A stretch of DNA of 6,038 nt, taken from the NCBI GenBank assembly GCA_049316905.1, contig JBMOJH010000150.1, positions 1-6,038 on the forward strand. Reading direction: 5' to 3'. The DNA comes from CAIPVR01 sp049316905 (GTDB taxonomy: Bacteria > Actinomycetota > Acidimicrobiia > Acidimicrobiales > Microtrichaceae). Both the position numbers and the translations under genes were made by a program. Under the pieces are notes generated by a model. It saw only the letters and a program-made list of their open reading frames with translations. It had not been told where the DNA came from and did not search any database. Positions 1 through 6,038 of the stretch are shown piece after piece (within the stretch, counting starts at the first letter, position 1; each line of letters opens with the position of its first letter).

Positions 1-1024
1 CCCGGCCCAACTCCGCCTGGGCGGCCGCCCGGTCCGGGTCGCCCAGCAGGTCGGCCAACGCCGCGCCGAGTGCGGACGGGTCGTCGGGCTCGACGAGCAC
101 CGCGGCGGGCGCGGCCGGGCTCACGCCGTCGGGTCCCGGTGCCGTGGCCACCTTGGCGTAGCCCTCGATGGCGCTCGCGACCACCGGGGTGCCGGCGGCC
201 ATCGCCTCGAGGAGGATGATCCCGAAGCTCTCCCCGCCCAGCGACGGCGCGCAGAACACGGTGGCACCGGCCAGGCGGCGGTCCCGCTCGGCGTCGTCGA
301 TGCGGCCGAGCCACTCGATGCGCGGGTCGGTGTACCGGGCGCGGAGCTCCTCGGTGGCCGGCCCGGTGCCGGCCACCCAGACCCTGGCGTCGGCGGGGAG
401 CTGCGGCACGGCGCGGAGCAGCACCTCGAGACCCTTCCGGGGCTCGTGCCGGCCGAGGAACAGCACGGTGGGTCGGCCCTCGTCCGGCCAGGGCGACGCC
501 GTGGCGAAGCGGTGGACCTCGACCCCGTTGAAGAGCAGTTCGTACTCGCCGCCGAGGTGGCCCGCGGCCAGGTCCCGGGCGTCCTCCGAGACGGCGACGC
601 GCCGGTCGAGACGTTCCGCGCCCCAGCGCACCAGCGGCGCGAGCGCGGTGTAGGCGGGTTGCGAGCCGGCGGCGTGGAAGGTGCCGACGAGCGGGGCGGG
701 CCGCAGCAGCAGCGTGGTCACGGTCGGGCCGGGGGCGAGCGGCTCGTGGAGGTGCACCACGTCGAACTCCTCGTCCCAGAGCGCCCGGATGGTGCGCAGC
801 TGGGCCGCCGGGTCAGGCGCCACCGGCGCCACCGAGCCGTTCGACGCCGTGGGCACGCTCTTGCCGAGGGGGATCACGAACGTCTCGGGGGGCGGACCGT
901 CGCACGGGGCCAGCACGCGCGCCTCGACCCCGCGGCGACGCAGCGACGACGCCAGCGCCAGCACCTGGCCCTGGACACCACCGGGGAAGCTCAGGCTGTA
1001 GGGACAGACCAGACCGACGCGCAC
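1..1024 (-). CDS. pimA: Phosphatidylinositol alpha-mannosyltransferase PimA (3' end cut by window edge)
   Basis: This GT4-family, GT-B-fold glycosyltransferase is predicted to move mannose from GDP-mannose to the 2-position of the inositol of phosphatidylinositol on the cytoplasmic membrane face, giving PIM1. I translated 341 codons; the frame stays open to the left edge. The start resembles mycobacterial PimA (MRVGLVCPYS, then a PGGVQ loop at 14-18). Other matches are NGSVA (62-66), HLHEPLAP (91-98), TFHA with the probable active-site His117, FLGRHEPRKG (189-198) with the donor-phosphate-binding Arg191 and Lys197, and GGESFGIILLE (263-273) with the two Glu of the GT4 ExFGxxxxE signature. About 35 C-terminal residues are missing, judged by the usual length of about 375. 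The GTG start lies 11 bases after the acyltransferase stop; an AGGG overlapping that TAG stop sits 9 bases upstream as a ribosome site. The position behind pgsA and a PatA-like gene supports PimA over other GT4 enzymes. Confidence 0.9.
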   Translation of the reverse strand, partial: MRVGLVCPYSLSFPGGVQGQVLALASSLRRRGVEARVLAPCDGPPPETFVIPLGKSVPTASNGSVAPVAPDPAAQLRTIRALWDEEFDVVHLHEPLAPGPTVTTLLLRPAPLVGTFHAAGSQPAYTALAPLVRWGAERLDRRVAVSEDARDLAAGHLGGEYELLFNGVEVHRFATASPWPDEGRPTVLFLGRHEPRKGLEVLLRAVPQLPADARVWVAGTGPATEELRARYTDPRIEWLGRIDDAERDRRLAGATVFCAPSLGGESFGIILLEAMAAGTPVVASAIEGYAKVATAPGPDGVSPAAPAAVLVEPDDPSALGAALADLLGDPDRAAAQAELGR

Positions 1025-1035
1025 CGGCGGGGACC

Positions 1036-1944
1036 CTAGGGGGCCTCGCCGGGAACGGGCAGCCCGAGCGCCCGGAAGTCGCTCGGCCAGTTCGGCTGCA
1101 GCAGGTGCCACTGGTCCGGCGCCCGGCGCACCTGATGCTCGAGCACGTGCGCAAGGTCCTGGGTGACCCGTCGCACGTCCTCGCGCAGGCGGCCGTGGCG
1201 AGTGGTGTCGAGCGGCGGCTCGATCACCCCGTGGCAGCGGTCACCCTCGAAGTACACGGCGGTGGGCAGGAGCGGCGCGCCGCTGCGCAGCGCCATGAGC
1301 GCTGGCCCGCCCGGCAGGCGGGTGGTCTCGCCGAAGAACTCCACCTCGATCCCCGCACCCGAGATGTCCCGGTCCGCGAGCAGGCAGACCACGTGGTTGG
1401 CGGCCAACGCAGCGCCCACCTCCGCCGCGGAGGACGGGCCGAGGGTCACGATCTCCATGCCGAGGGCTCGGCGCAGGTCGAGGAACCACTCGCTGAGCTC
1501 GGGCGGCTCGAGGTCCTCGGCCACCGCGGTCACCGTCCAGCCCCGCACGTCCGCGAGCCACCGTCCGGCCCACTCCCAGCCCCCGAGGTGGGGCAGGGCG
1601 AGGATCGCCCCGCCGCCCGTGTCGAGCGCCCCCTCGAGGTGCTCGAGGCCGTCAACGGAGAACCCGGCGGCCACCGCCTCGGGGCTGAGCGACGGGAGCC
1701 GGAGCGTGTCGAACCAGTAGCGGGCGTAGGAGTCCACCACTCGCTCGGCGCCCCGGCGGGCCGCCGCGTCGGACAGGTCGGCACCGAGCACGCGGCGCAT
1801 GTTCCGCTCCGCGATGGTCACCTGATCACCGGCGCCGGCCACGAAGGCCCGCGAGATCAGCCCGGTGACGGGCCGGGCGAGCACCGGAGGGGTGTGCCGG
1901 GCCAGGACGGACCCGGCGCGCAGCACCGGGACGGACAACTCCAC
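1036..1944 (-). CDS. patA: PatA-like phosphatidylinositol mannoside acyltransferase (LPLAT/HtrB family)
   Basis: A 302-residue member of the lysophospholipid acyltransferase superfamily (lipid A lauroyl acyltransferase branch), the family of mycobacterial PatA, which moves palmitate from palmitoyl-CoA to the mannose of PIM1/PIM2 on the inner face of the membrane. The HX4E catalytic motif is visible as HLGGWE at 119-124 (mycobacterial PatA has HX4D here). Further family blocks are SYARYWFDTLRLP (72-84), VCLLADRD (186-193), GIEVEFFGE (198-206) with the Glu expected to pair with the catalytic His, GGPALMALRSGAPLLPT (212-228), YFEG (231-234) and QWHLLQPNW (278-286). No transmembrane helix is obvious, which fits a membrane-associated enzyme. 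The GTG start follows the pgsA stop by 19 bases and has no good ribosome site, so coupling to pgsA translation is likely. Placement between pgsA and pimA matches the mycobacterial order. The acyl donor and exact acceptor are inferred from family and context. Confidence 0.87.
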   Translation of the reverse strand: MELSVPVLRAGSVLARHTPPVLARPVTGLISRAFVAGAGDQVTIAERNMRRVLGADLSDAAARRGAERVVDSYARYWFDTLRLPSLSPEAVAAGFSVDGLEHLEGALDTGGGAILALPHLGGWEWAGRWLADVRGWTVTAVAEDLEPPELSEWFLDLRRALGMEIVTLGPSSAAEVGAALAANHVVCLLADRDISGAGIEVEFFGETTRLPGGPALMALRSGAPLLPTAVYFEGDRCHGVIEPPLDTTRHGRLREDVRRVTQDLAHVLEHQVRRAPDQWHLLQPNWPSDFRALGLPVPGEAP

Positions 1945-1963
1945 GACGTCGGGTGGGCGGGCC

Positions 1964-2647
1964 TCAGGCGCTGCGGCGGCGGGCCCCGGCGCGCTCCGAG
2001 CGGCGGGTGGCGGCGCGGGTGGTGCGGGGGCGGCGACGGCGGCGGTCGCTGAGGGCCGGGCTGGCGTTGGTGGCCTGGCCCCACACCTTCACGAACCGCT
2101 GGCCGGCGGTGATCAGGTTCAGCACCACGATCAGGCCGAGGATCGGGATGAGGATGCCGGAGAACAGCAGGCCCAGGGCGAGCAGGATGACCCGCTCGGC
2201 CCGCTCCACGAGGCCGCCGCGGGCGTCGAAGCCCAGCGAGTCGGCCTTGGCCCGGATGTAGGACACCCACGAGGCCGTGACGTAGCAGGCCACCGGCAGG
2301 AGCACGACCCACGGACGGCCGTCGCTCGCCACGAGGTACCAGGTGACGCCACCGAAGAGCAGGCCGTCGGTGATGCGGTCCGAGACCGAGTCGAAGAACG
2401 CGCCCCGCTGGGAGGAGGTGCCCCAGGCCTTGGCCACCGCACCGTCGATCAGGTCGGGCACGCCGGTGAGGACCAGCAGGAGCAGGCCCAGGCTCAGGGC
2501 CCCCGCGCCGATGGCGATCGCGGCGCCGACGCCGATCACGATGCCGGCGGCGGTGATCATGTCCGCCGTGATGCCGAGCCTCTTGATGCTGTTGCCGACC
2601 GGCTTCAGCCCCGCCTCGATCTGGCTGCGGAAGTTCCCGTCGAACAT
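1964..2647 (-). CDS. pgsA: Phosphatidylinositol phosphate synthase (CDP-alcohol phosphatidyltransferase)
   Basis: A 227-residue integral membrane enzyme predicted to join CDP-diacylglycerol and inositol 1-phosphate into phosphatidylinositol phosphate, the precursor of PI and PIMs. The family signature D-x2-DG-x2-AR-x8-G-x3-D-x3-D appears at 65-90: Asp65, Asp68, Gly69, Gly82, Asp86 and Asp90 are present (metal and CDP binding), but the Arg is Lys73. The block SYIRAKADSLG (129-139) followed by GGLVERAER (144-152) is typical of actinobacterial PIP synthases rather than PG synthases. Six hydrophobic segments lie at about 26-49, 51-64, 94-107, 112-131, 152-167 and 168-186. The last 28 residues form an Arg-rich tail (13 Arg). 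The ATG start has a clear ribosome site, GGGGAG, 5 bases upstream, and begins a new unit after an intergenic region of 119 bases containing an operator-like palindrome. Other CDP-alcohol substrates remain possible, but the pimA/patA context favours inositol phosphate. Confidence 0.92.
   Translation of the reverse strand: MFDGNFRSQIEAGLKPVGNSIKRLGITADMITAAGIVIGVGAAIAIGAGALSLGLLLLVLTGVPDLIDGAVAKAWGTSSQRGAFFDSVSDRITDGLLFGGVTWYLVASDGRPWVVLLPVACYVTASWVSYIRAKADSLGFDARGGLVERAERVILLALGLLFSGILIPILGLIVVLNLITAGQRFVKVWGQATNASPALSDRRRRRPRTTRAATRRSERAGARRRSA
1967..2050 (-). other. Arg-rich C-terminal tail of PgsA
   Basis: Residues 200-227 of PgsA hold 13 arginines in 28 positions, including a run of five (RRRRR at 202-206), and no hydrophobic stretch. 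The tail follows the last transmembrane segment and is predicted to be cytoplasmic and disordered. It may contact anionic lipid headgroups, but its function is not known from the sequence. Confidence 0.6.
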
Positions 2648-2654
2648 GTGCGCT

Positions 2655-2660
2655 CCCCAG
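2655..2660 (-). promoter_or_regulatory. Ribosome binding site of pgsA
   Basis: On the minus strand the sequence reads GGGG (complement of 2657-2660 and following bases) as part of GGGGAG, ending 5 bases before the pgsA ATG at 2645-2647. It is one of the two clearest Shine-Dalgarno sequences in the window and fixes the pgsA start. The exact edges of the core may differ by a few bases. Confidence 0.5.
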
Positions 2661-2685
2661 GGGCGTGCGGTGCATCCGCCCTACC

Positions 2686-2709
2686 CGGTGCTAACTACAG
2701 TTAGCACCG
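2686..2709. promoter_or_regulatory. Perfect 24-bp palindrome, putative repressor operator upstream of pgsA
   Basis: The left arm CGGTGCTAACT is followed by a 2-bp spacer (AC) and then its exact reverse complement, 11 of 11 positions. The inner part is A/T-rich, unlike anything else in this GC-rich window. It lies 38 bases upstream of the pgsA ATG, where a promoter for pgsA-patA-pimA is expected. Length, perfect symmetry and position suit a dimeric helix-turn-helix repressor of the TetR or GntR type; the regulator is not in the window. It could form an RNA hairpin, but no U-tract follows in either direction, so I favour an operator over a terminator. No convincing pair of -35 and -10 boxes could be assigned. 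Confidence 0.6.
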
Positions 2710-2740
2710 TACCGGATCCGGCGCCGCGAGGGAAGCACCC

Positions 2741-2757
2741 GGGGGTCCCCGACCCCC
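2741..2757 (-). terminator. GC-rich hairpin just after metB, possible U-tract-less terminator
   Basis: GGGGGTC, three bases, then GACCCCC form a perfect 7-bp stem with a 3-base loop, beginning 9 bases past the metB stop on the transcribed strand. No U-run follows, so it is not a classical intrinsic terminator. Hairpins without U-tracts have been proposed to work in GC-rich actinomycetes. Its place between two apparent transcription units supports the call, but chance formation in GC-rich sequence is possible. Confidence 0.35.
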
Positions 2758-2766
2758 ACGCGGCCC

Positions 2767-3926
2767 TCAGGGACGGCCGGCGTCGAGGGCCCGGGCGAGG
2801 TCGCTGACGAGGTCGTCGGCGGACTCGATCCCCACGGAGAGGCGGAGCAGGTGGTCGGGCACCTCGAGCGGGCTCCCCGCCGCCGAGGCGTGGGTCATGC
2901 GGCCGGGGTGCTCGATGAGCGACTCCACGCCCCCGAGCGACTCCGCCAGGGTGAACACCCGGGTCGCGCCGGCCACGGCGAACGCCGCGTCCGCACCGCC
3001 CGCCGTGAGGAAGCTCACCATGCCGCCCGGCGCACGCATCTGGCGGGCCGCCACGTCGTGGTTCGGGTGCCCGGGGAGGCCCGGGTACAGCACCGCCTCC
3101 ACCGCGGGATGGTCCACGAGCAGCTCGACCACGGCCATGGCGTTCGCCACGTGACGGTCCATCCGCACCGGCAGCGTGGTGATGCCGCGCAGCACGAGGT
3201 AGCAGTCGAACGGCGACGGCACCGCGCCGACCGCGTTCTGGAGGAACCGGAGCCGCTCGGCGAGGGCGTCGTCGGAGGTGCAGACCGCACCGCCCACCAC
3301 GTCGGAGTGGCCGCCGAGGTACTTGGTGGTGGAGTGCACCACCACGTCCGCGCCGAGCGCCAACGGCTGCTGGAGGTACGGCGTGGCGAAGGTGTTGTCG
3401 ACCGCGAGGCGTGCACCGTGGGCGTGGACGAGGTCCGCGAGCCCGGCGATGTCGACCACGCCCAGCAGCGGGTTGGTGGGCGACTCCGCCCACACCAGCT
3501 TCGTGCGGGGGTCCCACGCCGCGGCGGTCCGTTCGAGGTCGCCGAGGGGCAGCGAGGACCAGGTGATCCCGGCCGGACCCAGCACCCGGCTCACGAGGCG
3601 CAGCGTGCCCCCGTACGCGTCGTCGCCGAGCACCACGTGGTCCCCCGGCGAGAGCGTCCGCAGCACCGTGTCCTCGGCCGCCATCCCGGAGGCGAAGGCC
3701 AGGGCGTGCGTCGCGCCCTCGAGCGTGGCGAGACAGGACTCGAGCGCGGCACGGGTCGGGTTGCCGGTCCGGGCGTACTCGTGGCCGCGGTGACCGCCCA
3801 CACCGTCCTGGGCGAAGGTCGACGCGAGCGAGATGGCCGGGACCACCGCGCCCGTGGTCGGGTCCGGCCCACCGGCACCGTGCACCGCCTGCGTCTCGAA
3901 CCCGGCCGATCCGAGTTCCTCGGGGG

Positions 3927-3930
<4 letters not shown>
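2767..3930 (-). CDS. metB: Cystathionine gamma-lyase / cystathionine gamma-synthase (PLP-dependent, Cys/Met metabolism family)
   Basis: A 387-residue full-length member of the Cys/Met-metabolism PLP family (fold type I), expected to act as a cytosolic homotetramer. Visible motifs are the YAR phosphate-binding element from the neighbouring subunit (52-54), SGMAA (81-85), DDAYGGT (103-109) with the PLP-stacking Tyr106, AESPTNP (148-154), VDNTFATPYLQQP (177-189) with PLP-binding Asp178, HSTTKYLGGHSDVVGG (199-214) with Schiff-base Lys203, and FTLAESLGGVESLIEHP (326-342). The family includes both gamma-lyases (cystathionine to cysteine, 2-oxobutyrate and ammonia) and gamma-synthases, and these motifs do not separate them. 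The directly upstream cbs makes the lyase role in reverse transsulfuration more likely. The GTG start overlaps the cbs stop as GTGA and has GGAG 7 bases upstream, so the two are probably translated together. The symbol follows mycobacterial usage (cbs-metB neighbours) and should not be read as proof of the synthase reaction. Confidence 0.92.
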
Positions 3931-4895
<965 letters not shown>

Positions 4896-4918
4896 GCCGT
4901 CATCATGGACCGGACGGG

Positions 4919-5539
4919 TCAGCCGGTGAGTCGGGTGCGCTGCTCGTCGAACGCGGACCAGTCCTCGGGGTTGTCCTCGACGAACCACTCGAGCACCGAG
5001 CCGGACACCCCGTCGACGAGCACGATGCCCCGCTTCGTGGGCGGGTTCTCGGCGGAGTAGAGCAGGATCCGCCAGGTCGGCCGCGACAGCCAGCCGCGCC
5101 ACGCCATCTGCGCGGAGGCGTGCCCCACCGGGAACCCGACCTGGGCCGACGCCGTCACGAGGGCGTCGGACTCCTCCACGCGCAGGGTCCAGCCCGCCAC
5201 CCAGCCGTAGAGGCCGAAGAGGGCGAGGAGCGCCCCGCCCCACAGCGTTCCGGTGTTCACCAGCGGCGACTCGTCGCCCCGGACCACCGAGATCAACATG
5301 CAGGCCACGCCGGCGACCACGTAGATCGTCGCCGGGATGCGCCGCCGGTTGTTGTTCGGGAACGTGTACGGCCCGACGAAGCCCGCGAGGTCGAGGTCCT
5401 CCGGCAGCTCGTCGACGATGTCCTCGTCCCGGGTCGGGCCGGTCCCGTCCGCGGCCGGAGCGGCCTCGTCCCGAGCGGGAGCGGCCTCGTCCTCCGCGGA
5501 GGCGGTCTCGTCCCGCGGGGTCGGGTCCGGATCGGTCAC
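4919..5539 (-). CDS. Uncharacterised two-helix membrane protein with acidic repeat N-terminus
   Basis: I do not recognise this 206-residue protein. It has three parts. Residues 1-50 are acidic, rich in Ala, Pro, Asp and Glu, with degenerate heptapeptide repeats. Residues 51-67 (GFVGPYTFPNNNRRR region) lead into two hydrophobic helices at about 68-86 and 94-117, joined by a short polar loop. Residues 123-192 look globular: a helix-like stretch, then beta-like segments WRILLYS (156-162) and GIVLVDGVSGSVLEWF (171-186), an order that recalls PepSY-like domains. Both termini should lie on the same side; the basic NNNRRR before helix 1 suggests the cytoplasm. The GTG start overlaps the HIT gene stop as GTGA, so coupling is likely; the longer frame running back to 5803 is only a shadow of the HIT gene. 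No ribosome site is evident. Function is unknown; position gives only a loose link to the HIT and PIM genes. Confidence 0.8.
   Translation of the reverse strand: MTDPDPTPRDETASAEDEAAPARDEAAPAADGTGPTRDEDIVDELPEDLDLAGFVGPYTFPNNNRRRIPATIYVVAGVACMLISVVRGDESPLVNTGTLWGGALLALFGLYGWVAGWTLRVEESDALVTASAQVGFPVGHASAQMAWRGWLSRPTWRILLYSAENPPTKRGIVLVDGVSGSVLEWFVEDNPEDWSAFDEQRTRLTG
5426..5530 (-). repeat. Degenerate heptapeptide repeat (about five units) in the membrane protein N-terminus
   Basis: Residues 4-38 divide into five 7-residue units: PDPTPRD, ETASAED, EAAPARD, EAAPAAD and GTGPTRD. Two units still share an exact 15-base word, GGAGCGGCCTCGTCC, at 5457-5471 and 5478-5492, exactly 21 bases apart, and a third, diverged copy lies 21 bases further on (5499-5513). 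This is in-frame tandem duplication, likely to make a disordered acidic tail. Confidence 0.6.
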
Positions 5540-6038
5540 GACCGCACCGTACCGCTGCCGGGCGGGGGCTCCCACACCGCGCGCAGTCGGTCCCACGCCT
5601 CCTCGAGCGACACCGGGAGCACCCGCGTGTCGGCCGCGACCGACATGAAGTTGGCGTCGCCCACCCAACGGGGAACGCAGTGCACGTGCAGGTGATCGGA
5701 CTGCGAGCCGCCCGCCGCGACGCCGAGGTTGAGGCCCACGTTCACGGCATCGCAGCCGAGGCCACGACGCTGGGCCGACACCGCGGCCCGCACCAGGTCC
5801 CACAACTCGGCGTGCTCCGCGTCGCTCAGCCCCTCGAGGTGCGCCTCGGCCCGGTTCGGCAGCACCATCAGGTGCCCGGAGGTGTAGGGGAACCGGTTGA
5901 GCAGCACGAAGCAGTGCGCGCCGCGCACGAGGATGCCGGCCTCGCGGTCGGCCCCGTCGGACCCGTCACCGGCCGCGGCGAGGATCCGTTCGAACAACGA
6001 GCCGGCCGACGTGTCGCCCGCGGCGGCGTCGCCCGCGG
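5536..6038 (-). CDS. HIT-family nucleotide hydrolase/phosphorylase (5' end cut by window edge)
   Basis: A histidine-triad protein. The HIT motif H-L-H-V-H-C-V is encoded at 5674-5694, and the middle His (5686-5688) is the expected nucleophile. Flanking blocks LNRFPYTSGHLMVLPNR, NVGLNLGVAAGGSQSDH and VPRWVGDANF match the branch containing the mycobacterial Ap4A phosphorylase next to pgsA (VPRWGGDANF there). It probably cleaves or phosphorolyses dinucleoside polyphosphates or related nucleotides; the substrate is inferred. The frame is open to the right edge, and the only possible start inside the window is a TTG at 5995-5997 giving 153 residues, shorter than the usual 180-200, so the true start and the usual LWxPWR-type N-terminal motif probably lie outside. 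Where many HIT proteins have a CxFC zinc pair, this one reads SLFE, so that site is lost. The stop overlaps the next gene's GTG as GTGA. Confidence 0.87.
   Translation of the reverse strand, partial: AGDAAAGDTSAGSLFERILAAAGDGSDGADREAGILVRGAHCFVLLNRFPYTSGHLMVLPNRAEAHLEGLSDAEHAELWDLVRAAVSAQRRGLGCDAVNVGLNLGVAAGGSQSDHLHVHCVPRWVGDANFMSVAADTRVLPVSLEEAWDRLRAVWEPPPGSGTVRS

Noticed and set aside
1105..2052. Plus-strand open frame (315 residues) opposite patA and pgsA
   Set aside because: Composition of an antisense shadow; the minus strand holds clear acyltransferase and PgsA motifs across the same bases.
2655..2663. CCCCAGGGG palindrome over the pgsA ribosome site as an RNA switch
   Set aside because: A one-base loop cannot form a stable hairpin and the flanks do not extend the pairing.
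2686..2709. Reading the palindrome as an intrinsic terminator of metB
   Set aside because: The spacer is only 2 bases, no U-tract follows in either direction, and the site lies close to the pgsA start. An operator fits better.
2712..2721. CCGGATCCGG palindrome next to the operator
   Set aside because: A 10-bp GC-rich palindrome is expected by chance here, and it has no second copy or other support.

Overview
This is a GC-rich window whose third codon positions are almost all G or C. All six genes I can support lie on the minus strand, so transcription runs right to left. Five of the six have readable starts: four use GTG and one uses ATG. Gene content and order resemble the actinobacterial phosphatidylinositol mannoside (PIM) locus of mycobacteria (HIT protein, pgsA, acyltransferase, pimA). 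The host is therefore very probably an actinomycete (Actinomycetota). The divergence of the proteins from mycobacterial ones suggests a distant class, perhaps Acidimicrobiia, but that placement is inference.

In transcription order from the right edge: (1) a HIT-family nucleotide hydrolase/phosphorylase, cut at its 5' end by the window edge (5536-6038); (2) an unrecognised 206-residue two-helix membrane protein with an acidic heptapeptide-repeat N-terminus (4919-5539); (3) a cystathionine beta-synthase catalytic domain without the usual C-terminal Bateman module (3927-4895); (4) a cystathionine gamma-lyase/synthase-type PLP enzyme (2767-3930); (5) an intergenic region of 119 bases with a GC-rich hairpin and a perfect 24-bp operator-like palindrome; (6) phosphatidylinositol phosphate synthase pgsA (1964-2647); (7) a PatA-like acyltransferase (1036-1944); (8) the mannosyltransferase pimA, cut at its 3' end by the left edge (1-1024).

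There appear to be two transcription units. The first runs from the HIT gene to metB, with GTGA stop/start overlaps (HIT/membrane protein and cbs/metB) that suggest translational coupling. It includes a reverse-transsulfuration pair, since Cbs makes cystathionine from homocysteine and serine and the PLP lyase would split it to cysteine. The second unit, pgsA-patA-pimA, carries the first steps of PIM synthesis: PgsA makes phosphatidylinositol phosphate, PimA adds the first mannose to phosphatidylinositol, and PatA acylates that mannose.

Most of the window is recognisable core metabolism. The items most worth a second look are the palindrome in front of pgsA, the uncharacterised membrane protein with a possible PepSY-like C-terminal domain, the Arg-to-Lys change in the PgsA signature, the Bateman-less Cbs, and the insertion of a transsulfuration pair into the PIM neighbourhood. 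I see no mobile element, CRISPR array, tRNA, rRNA or plus-strand gene.
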